Assembly (NCBI GenBank): GCA_002328485.1
Contig: DCUF01000026.1
Span: 1-59,871 of the forward strand
Direction of reading: 5' to 3'
From: Deltaproteobacteria bacterium UBA2221
GTDB lineage: Bacteria > Desulfobacterota > Syntrophorhabdia > Syntrophorhabdales > WCHB1-27
Length of the DNA stretch: 59,871 bases
Shown: piece by piece, positions 8,535-17,095 of the stretch
How positions within the stretch are numbered: position 1 is the stretch's first letter
Layout: each line of letters opens with the position of its first letter
Program-made: the position numbers and the translations under genes
Notes under the pieces: generated by a model
What the model saw: only the letters and a program-made list of their open reading frames with translations
Databases searched by the model: none
What the model was told of the DNA's origin: nothing

Positions 8535-9536
8535 CTATGCTCCACCCATGCAAGCAGCGCAATCGCTCAGCCTTTCCTCGAACTCCTCAGCCGTGAAGGT
8601 ATATTCCTGGGTGCCGTAATGCTCCACCGAGAAGGAGGCACAAACACTCCCCATAAGGGCACATTCGATCATGTCTTTGCCCTGCACGAGCCCGCTGATG
8701 AGTCCTCCCCGGTACGAGTCTCCTGCACCGGTGGGATCCTCCACGGTTTTTGCCCTGGTTACGGGGATTCTCTTCGCGCCCTCTTCGCTCAAGATTTCGG
8801 AGCCAAGATCGCCCAGGGTCACAATGACGGATCTAGTCAGCGAAAGGATATCTTCTCTGCTGGAACCTGTCTTTGTGAGGATCAGGTCGAGTTCGTAGTC
8901 GTTGCACATAAGAATCTTTGATCCTTCTATCGCCCTAATCAGGTCTTTGGGATCGAGCATGGGCAGGGATTGTCCGGGATCGAAGATGTATTCGATACCG
9001 TGTGCCCGGCATTTTGCCGGATAGTCGATCATGTCCCCCAGGTTTCCTGGAGAGATAACAAGAAGGGTATTTTGAGGGTCAAGGGTATCGAAATCAAGCT
9101 GAGAGCTAAACTTCATAGCCCCCGGGTTAAATCCGGTTATTTGATTGTCGGCTTCATCGGTCGTGATGTAGGCGCAGGCAGTAAGCTCCTCCTCTACAAT
9201 GCGGATCAACCGGGTTGATATCCCATTCCTCCTGAGCCATTCAAGATACAGGTGGTGGTCACGGCCGATGGAAGCGCTGATCTCAGGCTTTTCACCCATG
9301 AGCCTGAGGGCGTAGGCAATGTTTCCCGCTGTACCACCGAATTTTTCCTTAACATCGTTGATTTGGAAACAGACGTTGAGCACATGTATTTTGTCAGGCA
9401 GGATATGGTCAGAAAAATGACCGGGAAAATCCATGATCCTGTCATAGGCCAGGGAACCGCAGACAATGATCTTGACTCTGTCTCGGCGGTGCTCCTCCCC
9501 ATCCCCTTTGTCGTCTCGTTGGTTTCTTGCTTCCAC
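8535..9536 (-). CDS. PfkB-family (ribokinase/adenosine-kinase-like) sugar or nucleoside kinase
   Basis: A 333-aa cytosolic kinase that transfers phosphate from ATP to a sugar or nucleoside hydroxyl. The two PfkB signatures are present: FGGTAGNIAYALRLMG near the N-terminus and VEDPTGAGDSYRGGLISGL near the C-terminus, the latter holding the catalytic Asp of GAGD. The domain proper starts at KIIVCGSLAYDRIMDFPG. The start is GTG at 9536, preceded by AAAGGA at a good distance. The codon just before KIIV is GTC, so it cannot serve as a later start. The first 20 residues are charged and unlike the family. Family members with this N-terminus are often annotated as adenosine or sugar kinases. The substrate is not assigned. 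Confidence 0.88.
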   Translation of the reverse strand: MEARNQRDDKGDGEEHRRDRVKIIVCGSLAYDRIMDFPGHFSDHILPDKIHVLNVCFQINDVKEKFGGTAGNIAYALRLMGEKPEISASIGRDHHLYLEWLRRNGISTRLIRIVEEELTACAYITTDEADNQITGFNPGAMKFSSQLDFDTLDPQNTLLVISPGNLGDMIDYPAKCRAHGIEYIFDPGQSLPMLDPKDLIRAIEGSKILMCNDYELDLILTKTGSSREDILSLTRSVIVTLGDLGSEILSEEGAKRIPVTRAKTVEDPTGAGDSYRGGLISGLVQGKDMIECALMGSVCASFSVEHYGTQEYTFTAEEFEERLSDCAACMGGA

Positions 9537-9608
9537 TGATTTTTCCTTTCTGTCAGTTGTCAGTGCGTGTTGTCAGCAACCGGAAGATCTGACCAGCGAT
9601 CTTCCATA

Positions 9609-9649
9609 AAAGAAAAAGAAAGTCGCCGTCCCTTGGTCAGGCGGCGACT
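9609..9649 (-). terminator. intrinsic terminator of the small membrane protein gene
   Basis: On the minus strand the stem AGTCGCCG/CGGCGACT (9642-9649/9621-9628) is followed by TTCTTTTTCTTTT. It lies about 50 bp after the stop codon at 9701. A further 8-bp hairpin (9582-9589/9598-9605) follows before the kinase gene. Confidence 0.8.
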
Positions 9650-9700
9650 GTGCGCCTGTTAGCTGATAGGTAGTTGGCTTGTTGCTGACCGGAAAGCCTA

Positions 9701-10036
9701 CTACTTGATGATGGTGATCCCACCGATCAAGGGCAGAGGCTTCATGAGGCCTTTTGAAGCATTGATGATACCGATGATGGCGAGGATCACAACCGCGATC
9801 CATCCGAAGGGAAGAATAATGAACCACCCGATAAAAGGCACTATTCCGCCTACTATATTGATGACGACGGCGGCCAGAAACAAGACCAAGCCCTGGTTGG
9901 CGTGATACAGGGCAAATTTGGACTCCCTGGCGGCAATGAGAGGGATGAAGAAGATTATGTAAGACAGAATTGCCATGGCCTTATTCTTCTCGACGTCTTC
10001 CAGATCGGGTGCGCCCATTGTCTGTTGCGGATCCAT
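9701..10036 (-). CDS. small integral membrane protein, DUF4870/Tic20-like
   Basis: A 111-aa protein with three hydrophobic segments, at about residues 22-35, 50-66 and 70-90, after a short acidic N-terminus. The conserved-looking motif FALYHANQGLVLFLAA between the first two helices is characteristic of DUF4870-type membrane proteins, whose function is unknown. AGGAGGT precedes the ATG. It is probably monocistronic, with its own terminator at 9609-9649. Confidence 0.75.
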   Translation of the reverse strand: MDPQQTMGAPDLEDVEKNKAMAILSYIIFFIPLIAARESKFALYHANQGLVLFLAAVVINIVGGIVPFIGWFIILPFGWIAVVILAIIGIINASKGLMKPLPLIGGITIIK

Positions 10037-10436
10037 ACGCTACCTCCTATCTTGATCTACGCAGCCGACACAAGGTCGGGTGCTTTGTTGAACATTGGAT
10101 TGTGCGACTGATGTGTGCCGAGGATGATGTTCTGTCCGGTCCCCTCACTCGGTCTATCATTGCTCGAATGATATATGGCCCGTGCGGACGTGTCAAGGGA
10201 ATTTCGGCGTTTACACCGTGCATGATTCCCCTGGCGGCAGGGAGGAAAGGATAGGGGGGATTGTGATATAATTGCATTCATCTATAGGGATTCCAAGGGA
10301 AATCATGGAAAGACAAGTTCTATCTATGGAGGGATCCTACGAGAGAGAGGGACCAGGTGTTTGGTGAGGTCGTGGCAATAGGAAGGGGCTGGGAGGGGGC
10401 GGCCTTTCCTGAGCGGAGAAGGGGGGGTGCATGCTG
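10037..10436. other. intergenic with possible extended -10 promoter
   Basis: No gene is visible in about 400 bp. The plus strand carries TGATATAAT at 10264-10272, a good extended -10 element without a recognisable -35. It would transcribe toward the receiver-domain remnant and the sigma factor gene. Confidence 0.4.
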
Positions 10437-10686
10437 CAGACGGCCCATCGTGGATGCTCCCACGGCTGTACGGGATGTACTGAGACACATTCCCCATGAG
10501 ACAGACGACATGCAGTTTGCCGGAGAGGCCGGAACTGCCGATGAGGCCGTCAGAAAGGTCGGCTGCGAGCATTTCGATGGTGTGGTTCTTGACATATACA
10601 CGCCCGGAAAGAGCGGGCTTGACATTCTCGAGGATGTGCCTTGGATATCGCCCAAGACCCAGGTTCTCACTAAGATGGGTATTTGA
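10437..10686 (+). pseudogene. decayed response-regulator receiver domain
   Basis: The frame reads RPIVDAPTAVRDVLRHI, then AGEAGTADEAVRKV, then FDGVVLDIYTPGKSGLDIL, and stops after SPKTQVLTKMGI. This matches a NarL/FixJ-type receiver domain with the phospho-acceptor Asp still present in VVLDI. The first acidic pocket is damaged (VDAP instead of VDDH), and the domain ends after strand 4, with no remaining receiver segment and no output domain. No ribosome site or sensible start is present. The intact ancestor would have been a DNA-binding response regulator. What remains is too short to fold as a complete receiver. Confidence 0.7.
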
Positions 10687-10814
10687 AGGTAGTTTGGAAA
10701 TCCTTCACCACCTTGTGAAGAACCGGCCGGTCGGTCAGCGTCTCTTTGGCCGTTTTTCTCTGGCCTCCAAAGGGAAGAAATGCTAAAAAATAGAGATTTA
10801 CTAAGGAGAAATGA

Positions 10815-11720
10815 TTGAGCGAAGAGTTGGTTGAGATAGATCAAGATAGGGAACGAGCCGCCCTCCCTGTCCCGTCGGATTCATTCAAGCGCTACCTTGC
10901 GGAAGTAGCCAAGTACCCCCTGCTTACGAAAAAGGAAGAAAGACAGCTCGCCGAGTTGGTCTATGAAAACAGCGATAAAGATGCGGCCCAAAAATTGGTG
11001 GTTTCCAATCTGAGGCTGGTGGTGAAGATCGCTCTTGGCTACTACACCGCTTACTCGAGTATCCGCGACCTGATACAGGAAGGAAACATCGGATTGATCC
11101 ACGCAGTGCGAAAGTATAATCCCTATAAAGGAACCAAATTTTCTACCTATGCCGCGTTCTGGATCAGGGCCTATATCATGAAATACATCAGGAACACCTG
11201 GAGTATTGTCAAAGTCGGAACAACCGAAAAGGAGCGAAAGCTTTTCCATGGCCTGAACAAGGAAAAAAGGAGGCTGGAAGCGAAGGGGATTCTGCCTGCC
11301 AAGCAACTGCTTGCCCACAACCTTGATGTGACCGCCGAGGACGTGGAGGAGATGGAAAAGCGTCTTTCCACAACCGACGTTTCTCTCGACCAGCCTCTGT
11401 TTGAGGATGGCGAGGGGACTATTCTCGATGCCATGCAGTCGGAGCACGAGAATATTGAGGAGATTGTGGAGGCCAAAGAGAAGAATGCCATAGCTCGCAA
11501 GAAGATCGCACAGTTCAAGAGATTATTGAATGAGAAGGAACTCTATATCTTCGAACACCGTATCATGGCCGACGAACCCCTTACCCTTCAGGAGATTGGG
11601 GATCATTTTGGCATATCCAGGGAACGGGCTAGACAGATCGAGAAAGGGGTTATGACTAAAGTGACCAAACATCTCGTCGATTCCAAGGCCGAACCGGAAC
11701 GATCGGGGACCTCTCGGTAG
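10815..11720 (+). CDS. rpoH: RNA polymerase sigma-32-type factor (RpoH)
   Basis: A 301-aa group 2/3 sigma-70 factor resembling the heat-shock sigma factor. Region 2 contains AQKLVVSNLRLVVKIALGYY, LIQEGNIGLIHAVRKYNP and KFSTYAAFWIRAYIMKYI. It is followed by the RpoH-box-like TTEKERKLFHGLNKEKRRLE. Region 4 carries LTLQEIGDHFGISRERARQ, the helix-turn-helix that reads the -35 element. The start is TTG at 10815, placed 6 nt after AAGGAG. An ATG four bases earlier opens a different frame that stops after seven codons, so that overlapping start could affect translation. It heads a close plus-strand series with the next three genes. Confidence 0.85.
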   Translation: MSEELVEIDQDRERAALPVPSDSFKRYLAEVAKYPLLTKKEERQLAELVYENSDKDAAQKLVVSNLRLVVKIALGYYTAYSSIRDLIQEGNIGLIHAVRKYNPYKGTKFSTYAAFWIRAYIMKYIRNTWSIVKVGTTEKERKLFHGLNKEKRRLEAKGILPAKQLLAHNLDVTAEDVEEMEKRLSTTDVSLDQPLFEDGEGTILDAMQSEHENIEEIVEAKEKNAIARKKIAQFKRLLNEKELYIFEHRIMADEPLTLQEIGDHFGISRERARQIEKGVMTKVTKHLVDSKAEPERSGTSR

Positions 11721-11731
11721 AGGCGGGGCAT

Positions 11732-12103
11732 ATGAATGATGTCGAAAAGAAAGAAATGGATCGCCTAAACAGTCAGGCGCTAAATCAGAAGGCGAGGGAG
11801 ATGCTGATTAGGTCGGGGGAGGAACCTCGGACAGGATGTCTGCACTGCGTACAGCTTGCCTGCTGGGCCTTGGACCGTGGCTATTTCTCAGTAGAGGACG
11901 CGGTCTCCGAGACGATCCGGGCGATGACCGAATGGCGCCCCGTCAGGCTGATGAATTTCCTGTCCAATGGCGGATCGGCTGAGTATTCGCCCAAGGGTTG
12001 GGAGACCTCCCGGGGACCGGAAGAACTGGCGTTGACTATTCTTGAGGACCTTGAGGCGAGGGCCTACCTTACATTCCCATGGTACGGGAGCATATCGGAC
12101 TAA
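11732..12103 (+). CDS. conserved-looking hypothetical protein, 123 aa
   Basis: I do not recognise the family. The protein is soluble, with a charged helical N-terminus and a central segment TGCLHCVQLACWALDRGYFS with three Cys residues that could bind metal or form a disulfide. Its C-terminus is acidic and aromatic. It starts 11 bp after rpoH and ends 3 bp before the radical SAM gene, so the three are probably co-transcribed and it may act with the radical SAM enzyme. Confidence 0.65.
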   Translation: MNDVEKKEMDRLNSQALNQKAREMLIRSGEEPRTGCLHCVQLACWALDRGYFSVEDAVSETIRAMTEWRPVRLMNFLSNGGSAEYSPKGWETSRGPEELALTILEDLEARAYLTFPWYGSISD

Positions 12104-12106
12104 TTG

Positions 12107-13159
12107 ATGTATGAACAAGGGGTGATCAGACCACCAAGCGAGGCCGCGAGCCTTCTGGTCAGGGTGACGAGAAACTGTCCCTGGAACCAATGCACTTTTT
12201 GTCCGGCTTACAAGGGCACCAGGTTTTCACGCAGAAGCGTCGAGGAGATAAAGAGTGACATCGACGCTATGGCAAAGGAGTGTCGGGGTTACTCGTGGGT
12301 TCATTCCGCCTTTCTGCAGGATGCGGACAGCATGGTCGTGCCAACCGTCGACCTTGTCGAGATTTTGCGTTATTTAAGGGAGAAGTTCCCCTCCCTAAAG
12401 CGCATCACCAGCTACGCAAGGGCTAGAACGTTGAAGCGTAAAAGCCCCGGCGAGATGATTCAGCTTAGAGAGGCAGGTCTCAATCGGATTCACGTAGGCA
12501 TGGAAAGTGGATCGGCGACCGTGCTGAAACTGATCAAAAAGGGCCTTCGACCCGATGAGATCATCGAAGGGGGAAGGCGGGTTGTGGAGGCAGACATTTC
12601 TCTTTCCGAATACATCATGCCCGGTATTGGAGGCAGGACCTATAGTGAAGAGCATGCCCGTGAGACAGCCCGCATGCTGAACCATATTAAACCTGATTTT
12701 ATCAGGGTTCGTACCTTTGCCATGCACCCCCTTTCCCCTATGGCGAAGATGGCCGAGGAAGGCACTTTCGTTCCCATGAACGATCAAGAGATTGTCGCCG
12801 AGATTCGCCTCCTTGTGGACTGTCTTGAGCCTATGCACAGCTATTTCTCGTCCAACGATTTCAGCCTCAATCTCCTTATGCAGGTTGACGGATATCTTGA
12901 CGAGAAGAAGGATGTCATGCTCAGAGATCTGGATGACTTTCTGTCTCTGAGCGAGATCCAGAAGAAGACATACATTTTTCTGCAGCGCTTGGGCTACGAG
13001 CGATATCCGGTCAGCGCTGCAAGGGATGAGCAGGTGTTGGAGCAGGTTATTCCGGAGGTGGAGAAATTGGAGAAATGCGGAAAAGACGGGTTTGATAAAT
13101 ATATACAGATGGTTATGTCTTATCAGCTTCCACAGCCCCAGACGGAGAATTGGGCGTGA
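12107..13159 (+). CDS. radical SAM protein with CX4CX2C cluster motif
   Basis: A 350-aa enzyme expected to bind a [4Fe-4S] cluster and S-adenosylmethionine and to generate a 5'-deoxyadenosyl radical. The cluster motif is RNCPWNQCTFCP, with Cys at about 24, 29 and 32. The spacing is CX4CX2C rather than the commonest CX3CX2C. The later barrel contains GLNRIHVGMESGSATVL and GIGGRTYSEEHARETA, as in the MiaB/Elp3-like half of the superfamily. No cobalamin-binding or TRAM domain is present. ATG at 12107 is chosen over the TTG three bases earlier. The stop codon overlaps the GTG start of uppP by 4 bp. The substrate is unknown. Confidence 0.85.
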   Translation: MYEQGVIRPPSEAASLLVRVTRNCPWNQCTFCPAYKGTRFSRRSVEEIKSDIDAMAKECRGYSWVHSAFLQDADSMVVPTVDLVEILRYLREKFPSLKRITSYARARTLKRKSPGEMIQLREAGLNRIHVGMESGSATVLKLIKKGLRPDEIIEGGRRVVEADISLSEYIMPGIGGRTYSEEHARETARMLNHIKPDFIRVRTFAMHPLSPMAKMAEEGTFVPMNDQEIVAEIRLLVDCLEPMHSYFSSNDFSLNLLMQVDGYLDEKKDVMLRDLDDFLSLSEIQKKTYIFLQRLGYERYPVSAARDEQVLEQVIPEVEKLEKCGKDGFDKYIQMVMSYQLPQPQTENWA

Positions 13160-13932
13160 ATCTTTGGCAGACCGTGATAATGTCTATTGTGGAGGGTATT
13201 ACGGAGTTTCTGCCCATATCCTCCACCGGTCACCTTATGCTGACGGCCAAGGCCCTCGGCCTGACGCAGACCGACTTCCTCAAGACCTTTCAGATAAGCA
13301 TACAGATGGGCGCAATACTGTCGGTCGTTCTTCTCTATTGGAGGCAGCTTGTCGTTGACTTCCGTGTGTTGGCAAGGGTAATGGCCGCCTTCATTCCTAC
13401 GGCCATCCTGGGAGTTGTCTTCTATAAGATTATCAAGACCTATCTACTGGCAAGCTCCACCATCGTGTTGTGGTCACTTTTTCTGGGCGGCATAGCCCTT
13501 ATTGTCTTCGAGCTCCTGCACAAAGAGAAGGGGGACGCTATTGACGACCTCGGTTCCATTCCCTTTGGCACATCCGTACTGATTGGGCTTTTCCAGGCCG
13601 TTGCCATGATTCCTGGTGTCTCCAGATCCGCTGCCACTATTGTTGGAGGGTTGGCCCTGGGCCTGAAAAGGAAGACGGTGGTGGAATTCTCATTCCTTCT
13701 TGCGGTCCCTACAATGGTGGCCGCCACGGGTCTCGATCTTTTCAAGAATGCAAGCAAATTTTCCTTAGACCAGATAGGTCTTCTATCGGTGGGATTTATA
13801 CTCTCCTTTATCTCTGCCCTTCTGGGGGTAAAGTTTCTCCTTCAGTTCATTAAGCACCACAGTTTTATCCCCTTCGGGATCTATCGGATAGCTGTCGCGG
13901 TATTTTGCTGGCTACTGATGGCAGCGGCGTAA
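13156..13932 (+). CDS. uppP: undecaprenyl-diphosphatase UppP/BacA
   Basis: A 258-aa polytopic membrane enzyme that dephosphorylates undecaprenyl diphosphate to recycle the cell-wall lipid carrier. Its loss usually raises bacitracin sensitivity. The family motifs are visible: EGITEFLPISSTGHL near the N-terminus, and PGVSRSAATIVGGLALG in the second half. About seven hydrophobic segments follow. GTG at 13156 gives the usual NLWQTV start, with GGAG 8 nt upstream, and overlaps the radical SAM stop codon. Its end is 30 bp from the end of the convergent thyX. Confidence 0.95.
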   Translation: MNLWQTVIMSIVEGITEFLPISSTGHLMLTAKALGLTQTDFLKTFQISIQMGAILSVVLLYWRQLVVDFRVLARVMAAFIPTAILGVVFYKIIKTYLLASSTIVLWSLFLGGIALIVFELLHKEKGDAIDDLGSIPFGTSVLIGLFQAVAMIPGVSRSAATIVGGLALGLKRKTVVEFSFLLAVPTMVAATGLDLFKNASKFSLDQIGLLSVGFILSFISALLGVKFLLQFIKHHSFIPFGIYRIAVAVFCWLLMAAA

Positions 13933-13962
13933 TCTTTTCTCGTCGTGCCGGGAACCATCACT

Positions 13963-14700
13963 CTACTGGTCCCGATCCACACGGAGCAGGGCCCTGACCT
14001 CTTTGGGCCTCCCGCAGGAACGAACGCCTTCGGGACAGCCTCCGGATAGACAAGGAGGACCGGCATCAGCAAAAATGTTTGGAGCAATTGCTTGAACGAG
14101 CCGCAGCATGGCGAGGGCCAAGGCCCGGATCTCCCATTGAGCCCGGTTACAGAGTCGCTGGCTGAAGAAGTGGAGGAGCTCTCGGGCGTTCATAGTGATC
14201 ATGATCTTCGTTTCCACGGCATTCGGTAGCACAAAGCGCGAGTCTTCTCGGGCGGCTTCGTTCGAATAACCTTTCTCGGCAAGCCGTTCGGCAAGACGCC
14301 GGTATGAGCTTTGGATTGTCTCCATGGTCTGCTCGAAAAGGTCTTTCAGATCGGCGTCCTCTTGGATCGAGGGAGGTGTGATAAAGCCAAACTGCGCCTC
14401 GCTTACATATCGCTGGGACTGCTGACTGTAAGATGCGAGACGATGGCGCACGAGCTGGTGCGAGCATGCACGGGATATACCCTCGACGGCAAAGGTGAAG
14501 GACGCATGTTCGGTGGGACTCAGATGACCGACAGCCGTCAATTGTTGGAGAAACCTGGTTTGGTCCTCTGCCGCAGTGCGGGAAACCAGACGCTCCAGAT
14601 CCACGGCGCTGTAGCAGAGCCTCGCGGCGCTACCGATTACCTTCTCGGGGTCAGGGGTGTGACTAATCAGTATGACGTTTAATCCTGTCTGTATAGGCAT
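13963..14700 (-). CDS. thyX: FAD-dependent thymidylate synthase ThyX
   Basis: A 245-aa flavoenzyme that methylates dUMP to dTMP using methylene-tetrahydrofolate and reduced flavin, in place of ThyA. The ThyX motif RHRLASYSQQSQR matches RHRxxSxxxxSxR. EHASFTFAVEGISRACSHQ and the C-terminal NARELLHFFSQRLC stretch also fit. ATG at 14700 gives PIQTGLNVILISH at the N-terminus. A longer reading from 14754 would overlap the end of the upstream methyltransferase. It is the last gene of a minus-strand series and is 34 bp from that methyltransferase gene. Confidence 0.95.
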   Translation of the reverse strand: MPIQTGLNVILISHTPDPEKVIGSAARLCYSAVDLERLVSRTAAEDQTRFLQQLTAVGHLSPTEHASFTFAVEGISRACSHQLVRHRLASYSQQSQRYVSEAQFGFITPPSIQEDADLKDLFEQTMETIQSSYRRLAERLAEKGYSNEAAREDSRFVLPNAVETKIMITMNARELLHFFSQRLCNRAQWEIRALALAMLRLVQAIAPNIFADAGPPCLSGGCPEGVRSCGRPKEVRALLRVDRDQ

Positions 14701-14734
14701 TTCAATTCTTTCTTTGTGGTCGTTCTTTAGTGTC

Positions 14735-15715
14735 TCAAGGTTTTTGAGCCGCAATAAGGCCGTCCATCTTCTCCCCTTGGTTTATGAGCCGGATACTGGT
14801 GAACCCGGACTGCTCCAGGGTGTCCTTCAGCTCATTGAAGGTGTAGGTATCACCTCCCGGGGTGGCAAGGAGCATGTTCAGGGCAAACAAGGCACCCATA
14901 AGCGGGGCTGCACGAGCCTCGTCCATGATATGGTCACGGACGATGAGGGTGCCACCCGGCAGCAAAGCTCGGTGAATCTTCCTGAAAAGATCGAGATTCT
15001 GCGAGGGGCTGTTCTGATGAATGATCGCCGAGAGAAGGGCAAGATCGCAGCCCGGAGGCAATTCGTCTTTGTAGAAGTCCCCTGCCACAAGTGTGGCCCG
15101 GTCAAGGAGGTCCTCAGCGGCCAGACGTTTTCGGGCGATCTCGACCACGGGTTCCAGGTCAAAGAGGACAGCGTTCAGACCAGGGTTTTCTCGCAGAAAC
15201 GCAACGCTATAGGTACCGGAAGCACAGCCGATGTCGAGAAGCCTACTGAATCCACTGATATTAAGGGAACGGACTATTTCAACGGACAGATCACGACCGA
15301 TGACATCCATGGCCCCGATAAAGGAGTCGAGCGACTTTCTATCCTCCGTATGCTCAGGGGATTTTGGGCGTCGGCCTGCTTTGACGACATCAGTCAGATG
15401 ATCCCATAGGTTCCAGACCTCGCTGAAATGAAGCACCATAGGGAGGATGGAATCTGACCGTAATGAAGAGAGAAGGGCGCCAAGTTCGGTGAGGCTAAAG
15501 ACTCCGTCCTTTTTCTCCAGAAAGCCCAGGGCCGCCAGACTTTCCAAGAGCCGTTCCAAGGCAAATTCGTCGAGTTCCAGCTCTTGTGATATTTCCTTGG
15601 CCCCAGCGCTCTTCCGGTCGATCTGCGTGAACACATCAATATCACAACCAGTCATAATGACGCGGCTTTTCCAGAAAGCCATGATACCGTCCATAATCTC
15701 GTCGCGATGTCCCAT
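14735..15715 (-). CDS. SAM-dependent methyltransferase (O-methyltransferase family 2 type)
   Basis: A 326-aa protein with an N-terminal winged-helix dimerisation domain (LDEFALERLLESLAALGF) and a C-terminal Rossmann methyltransferase domain. The SAM-binding motif I is LLDIGCASGTYSVAFL. The acidic residue of motif II is in AVLFDLEPV, and the post-motif is LLPGGTLIVRDHIM. Members of this group methylate hydroxyl groups on small aromatics, quinones or carotenoid intermediates. No His catalytic base can be assigned with confidence. GGGGGA lies 5 nt before the ATG. The substrate is unknown. Context (transport genes upstream, ThyX downstream) gives no clear clue. Confidence 0.85.
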   Translation of the reverse strand: MGHRDEIMDGIMAFWKSRVIMTGCDIDVFTQIDRKSAGAKEISQELELDEFALERLLESLAALGFLEKKDGVFSLTELGALLSSLRSDSILPMVLHFSEVWNLWDHLTDVVKAGRRPKSPEHTEDRKSLDSFIGAMDVIGRDLSVEIVRSLNISGFSRLLDIGCASGTYSVAFLRENPGLNAVLFDLEPVVEIARKRLAAEDLLDRATLVAGDFYKDELPPGCDLALLSAIIHQNSPSQNLDLFRKIHRALLPGGTLIVRDHIMDEARAAPLMGALFALNMLLATPGGDTYTFNELKDTLEQSGFTSIRLINQGEKMDGLIAAQKP

Positions 15716-15724
15716 TGGGTCCCC

Positions 15725-16255
15725 CTATCTCTTCTTCTCTTTGCTGGACGCACTTCGTATCTTTGACGCCTTTTTATCGTATGTCCCTTTGACGCTTTTG
15801 GGGGCCAAGGCGCTCAACAGCCCAGCCAAAGGCTCTATGTATGTGATCGTTCGGGAACCCTTGAGGAGACGGTTCTCTGGAGGTAAAAAGACGATTATCA
15901 TCATCGTAACCACAGACACGATGAAACAACCCTTCACTGCCCCCAGAAGGGCGCCGCCAATCTTGTTCAAAGCCCCCGAACCTGTCACGCCTATCAATTT
16001 TCCCAGGAGCCAACCAATTATTGAGGCGGCTATCATACAGGCGATGAGGATGCCGAGGAAGGCAATGGTATGGCCGACAGCGGGGGAGAAGCCCTTCAAG
16101 AACCTAGCCGTGAAAGGGCCATAGAAGTGCATGGCCACCACGTAACCCACCGCGACCCCTGCAAGCCCCACAATCTGCCTGACCAGACCTTTCCATAATC
16201 CGTGGAGAATTGCCAACGCGACCACAACGAGGACAATGATATCAAACAACGTCAT
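15725..16255 (-). CDS. CvpA-family membrane protein
   Basis: A 176-aa membrane protein with four hydrophobic segments at roughly residues 3-20, 28-45, 62-82 and 101-124, and a basic C-terminal tail. The N-terminus TLFDIIVLVVVALAILHGLWKG is typical of the CvpA (colicin V production) family. Its cell role is still unclear, with links to envelope homeostasis. ATG at 16255 overlaps the stop codon of the upstream permease by 4 bp (ATGA), and AGGAG lies upstream. Tight coupling to the ABC genes suggests one operon. Confidence 0.85.
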   Translation of the reverse strand: MTLFDIIVLVVVALAILHGLWKGLVRQIVGLAGVAVGYVVAMHFYGPFTARFLKGFSPAVGHTIAFLGILIACMIAASIIGWLLGKLIGVTGSGALNKIGGALLGAVKGCFIVSVVTMMIIVFLPPENRLLKGSRTITYIEPLAGLLSALAPKSVKGTYDKKASKIRSASSKEKKR

Positions 16256-17094
16256 AGAATCTCCTGTTTGGTGAATTTGAGGAGCAGCAGGAAGCCCAGG
16301 ATGAGACAATAGAGCATGATGTTGATGATTGGGTATGCGTAAGTTGACGAGAAGCTCCCGTCAATAAAGGAGGCAGCAAATCGTACCGTTCCCGACAGCT
16401 TCGGCCAAGCATAATAGATGACCTCCCAGAACGTCCGGCCTGAAGGAAGGGGTTGACTGGACTGCTGAAGGATCATCTGTGCCGTCTGGCTTTGACTCAA
16501 GGAATACAAGCCGTCGCCCACAATACCGATTACACCCACGCCAATCACCACAAGAACCGCGAGCATATCCGGCATGAGCAGCGTCAGGAGAAGCACGGTA
16601 ATGACCACAAAAAGGAGGTTCGAACAAGCCAATAGCGAGGCTACAAGATAACCCGGGTTGACCACCCCAAGGGCTACGGAGGCGATCAAGAAGGCCGCAC
16701 CATGGAGACTCACCATGAATAGGGACGTTAAGAACCAAATGCCTAATACCTTGCCGAGCATATACTGGCAGCGGGTTATGGGTTTCGAGAGGATCAGTCC
16801 TTGCATCCCGTCATCGCGGTCCCGCCTTAAAAGACCCATGGAAAGCATTGCCGTTATGAGCATGGTACCGACCACGATTATATGGAAGGTGACCTTGGAG
16901 ACGGTCCCGACGACCATTTCCGTGTCGACCGGGCGTCCATTCACCACATAGGTGCCTTGATAACAGCCGCGACTAAGCAGAACTATTGCCACTAGAATGA
17001 AAAACATGACGAGGAAGCCCCGTTGCCGAACATCGTCCATAAACGTGTATTTCGCGATCCTTGCAACAGGGCGAAGCCGTTCTCGTGTTGACAT
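16252..17094 (-). CDS. ABC transporter permease (ABC-2 type)
   Basis: A 280-aa integral membrane protein with about six transmembrane segments. It includes an N-terminal helix after a basic leader (FLVMFFILVAIVLLSRG) and a periplasmic loop with a PVDTEMVVG segment. The stretch DRDDGMQGLILSKPITRCQY between helices is a hallmark of NosY/ABC-2 type permeases. It pairs with the ATPase encoded 1 bp upstream. It is probably an exporter, substrate unknown. Confidence 0.85.
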   Translation of the reverse strand: MSTRERLRPVARIAKYTFMDDVRQRGFLVMFFILVAIVLLSRGCYQGTYVVNGRPVDTEMVVGTVSKVTFHIIVVGTMLITAMLSMGLLRRDRDDGMQGLILSKPITRCQYMLGKVLGIWFLTSLFMVSLHGAAFLIASVALGVVNPGYLVASLLACSNLLFVVITVLLLTLLMPDMLAVLVVIGVGVIGIVGDGLYSLSQSQTAQMILQQSSQPLPSGRTFWEVIYYAWPKLSGTVRFAASFIDGSFSSTYAYPIINIMLYCLILGFLLLLKFTKQEIL

Positions 17095-17095
17095 G

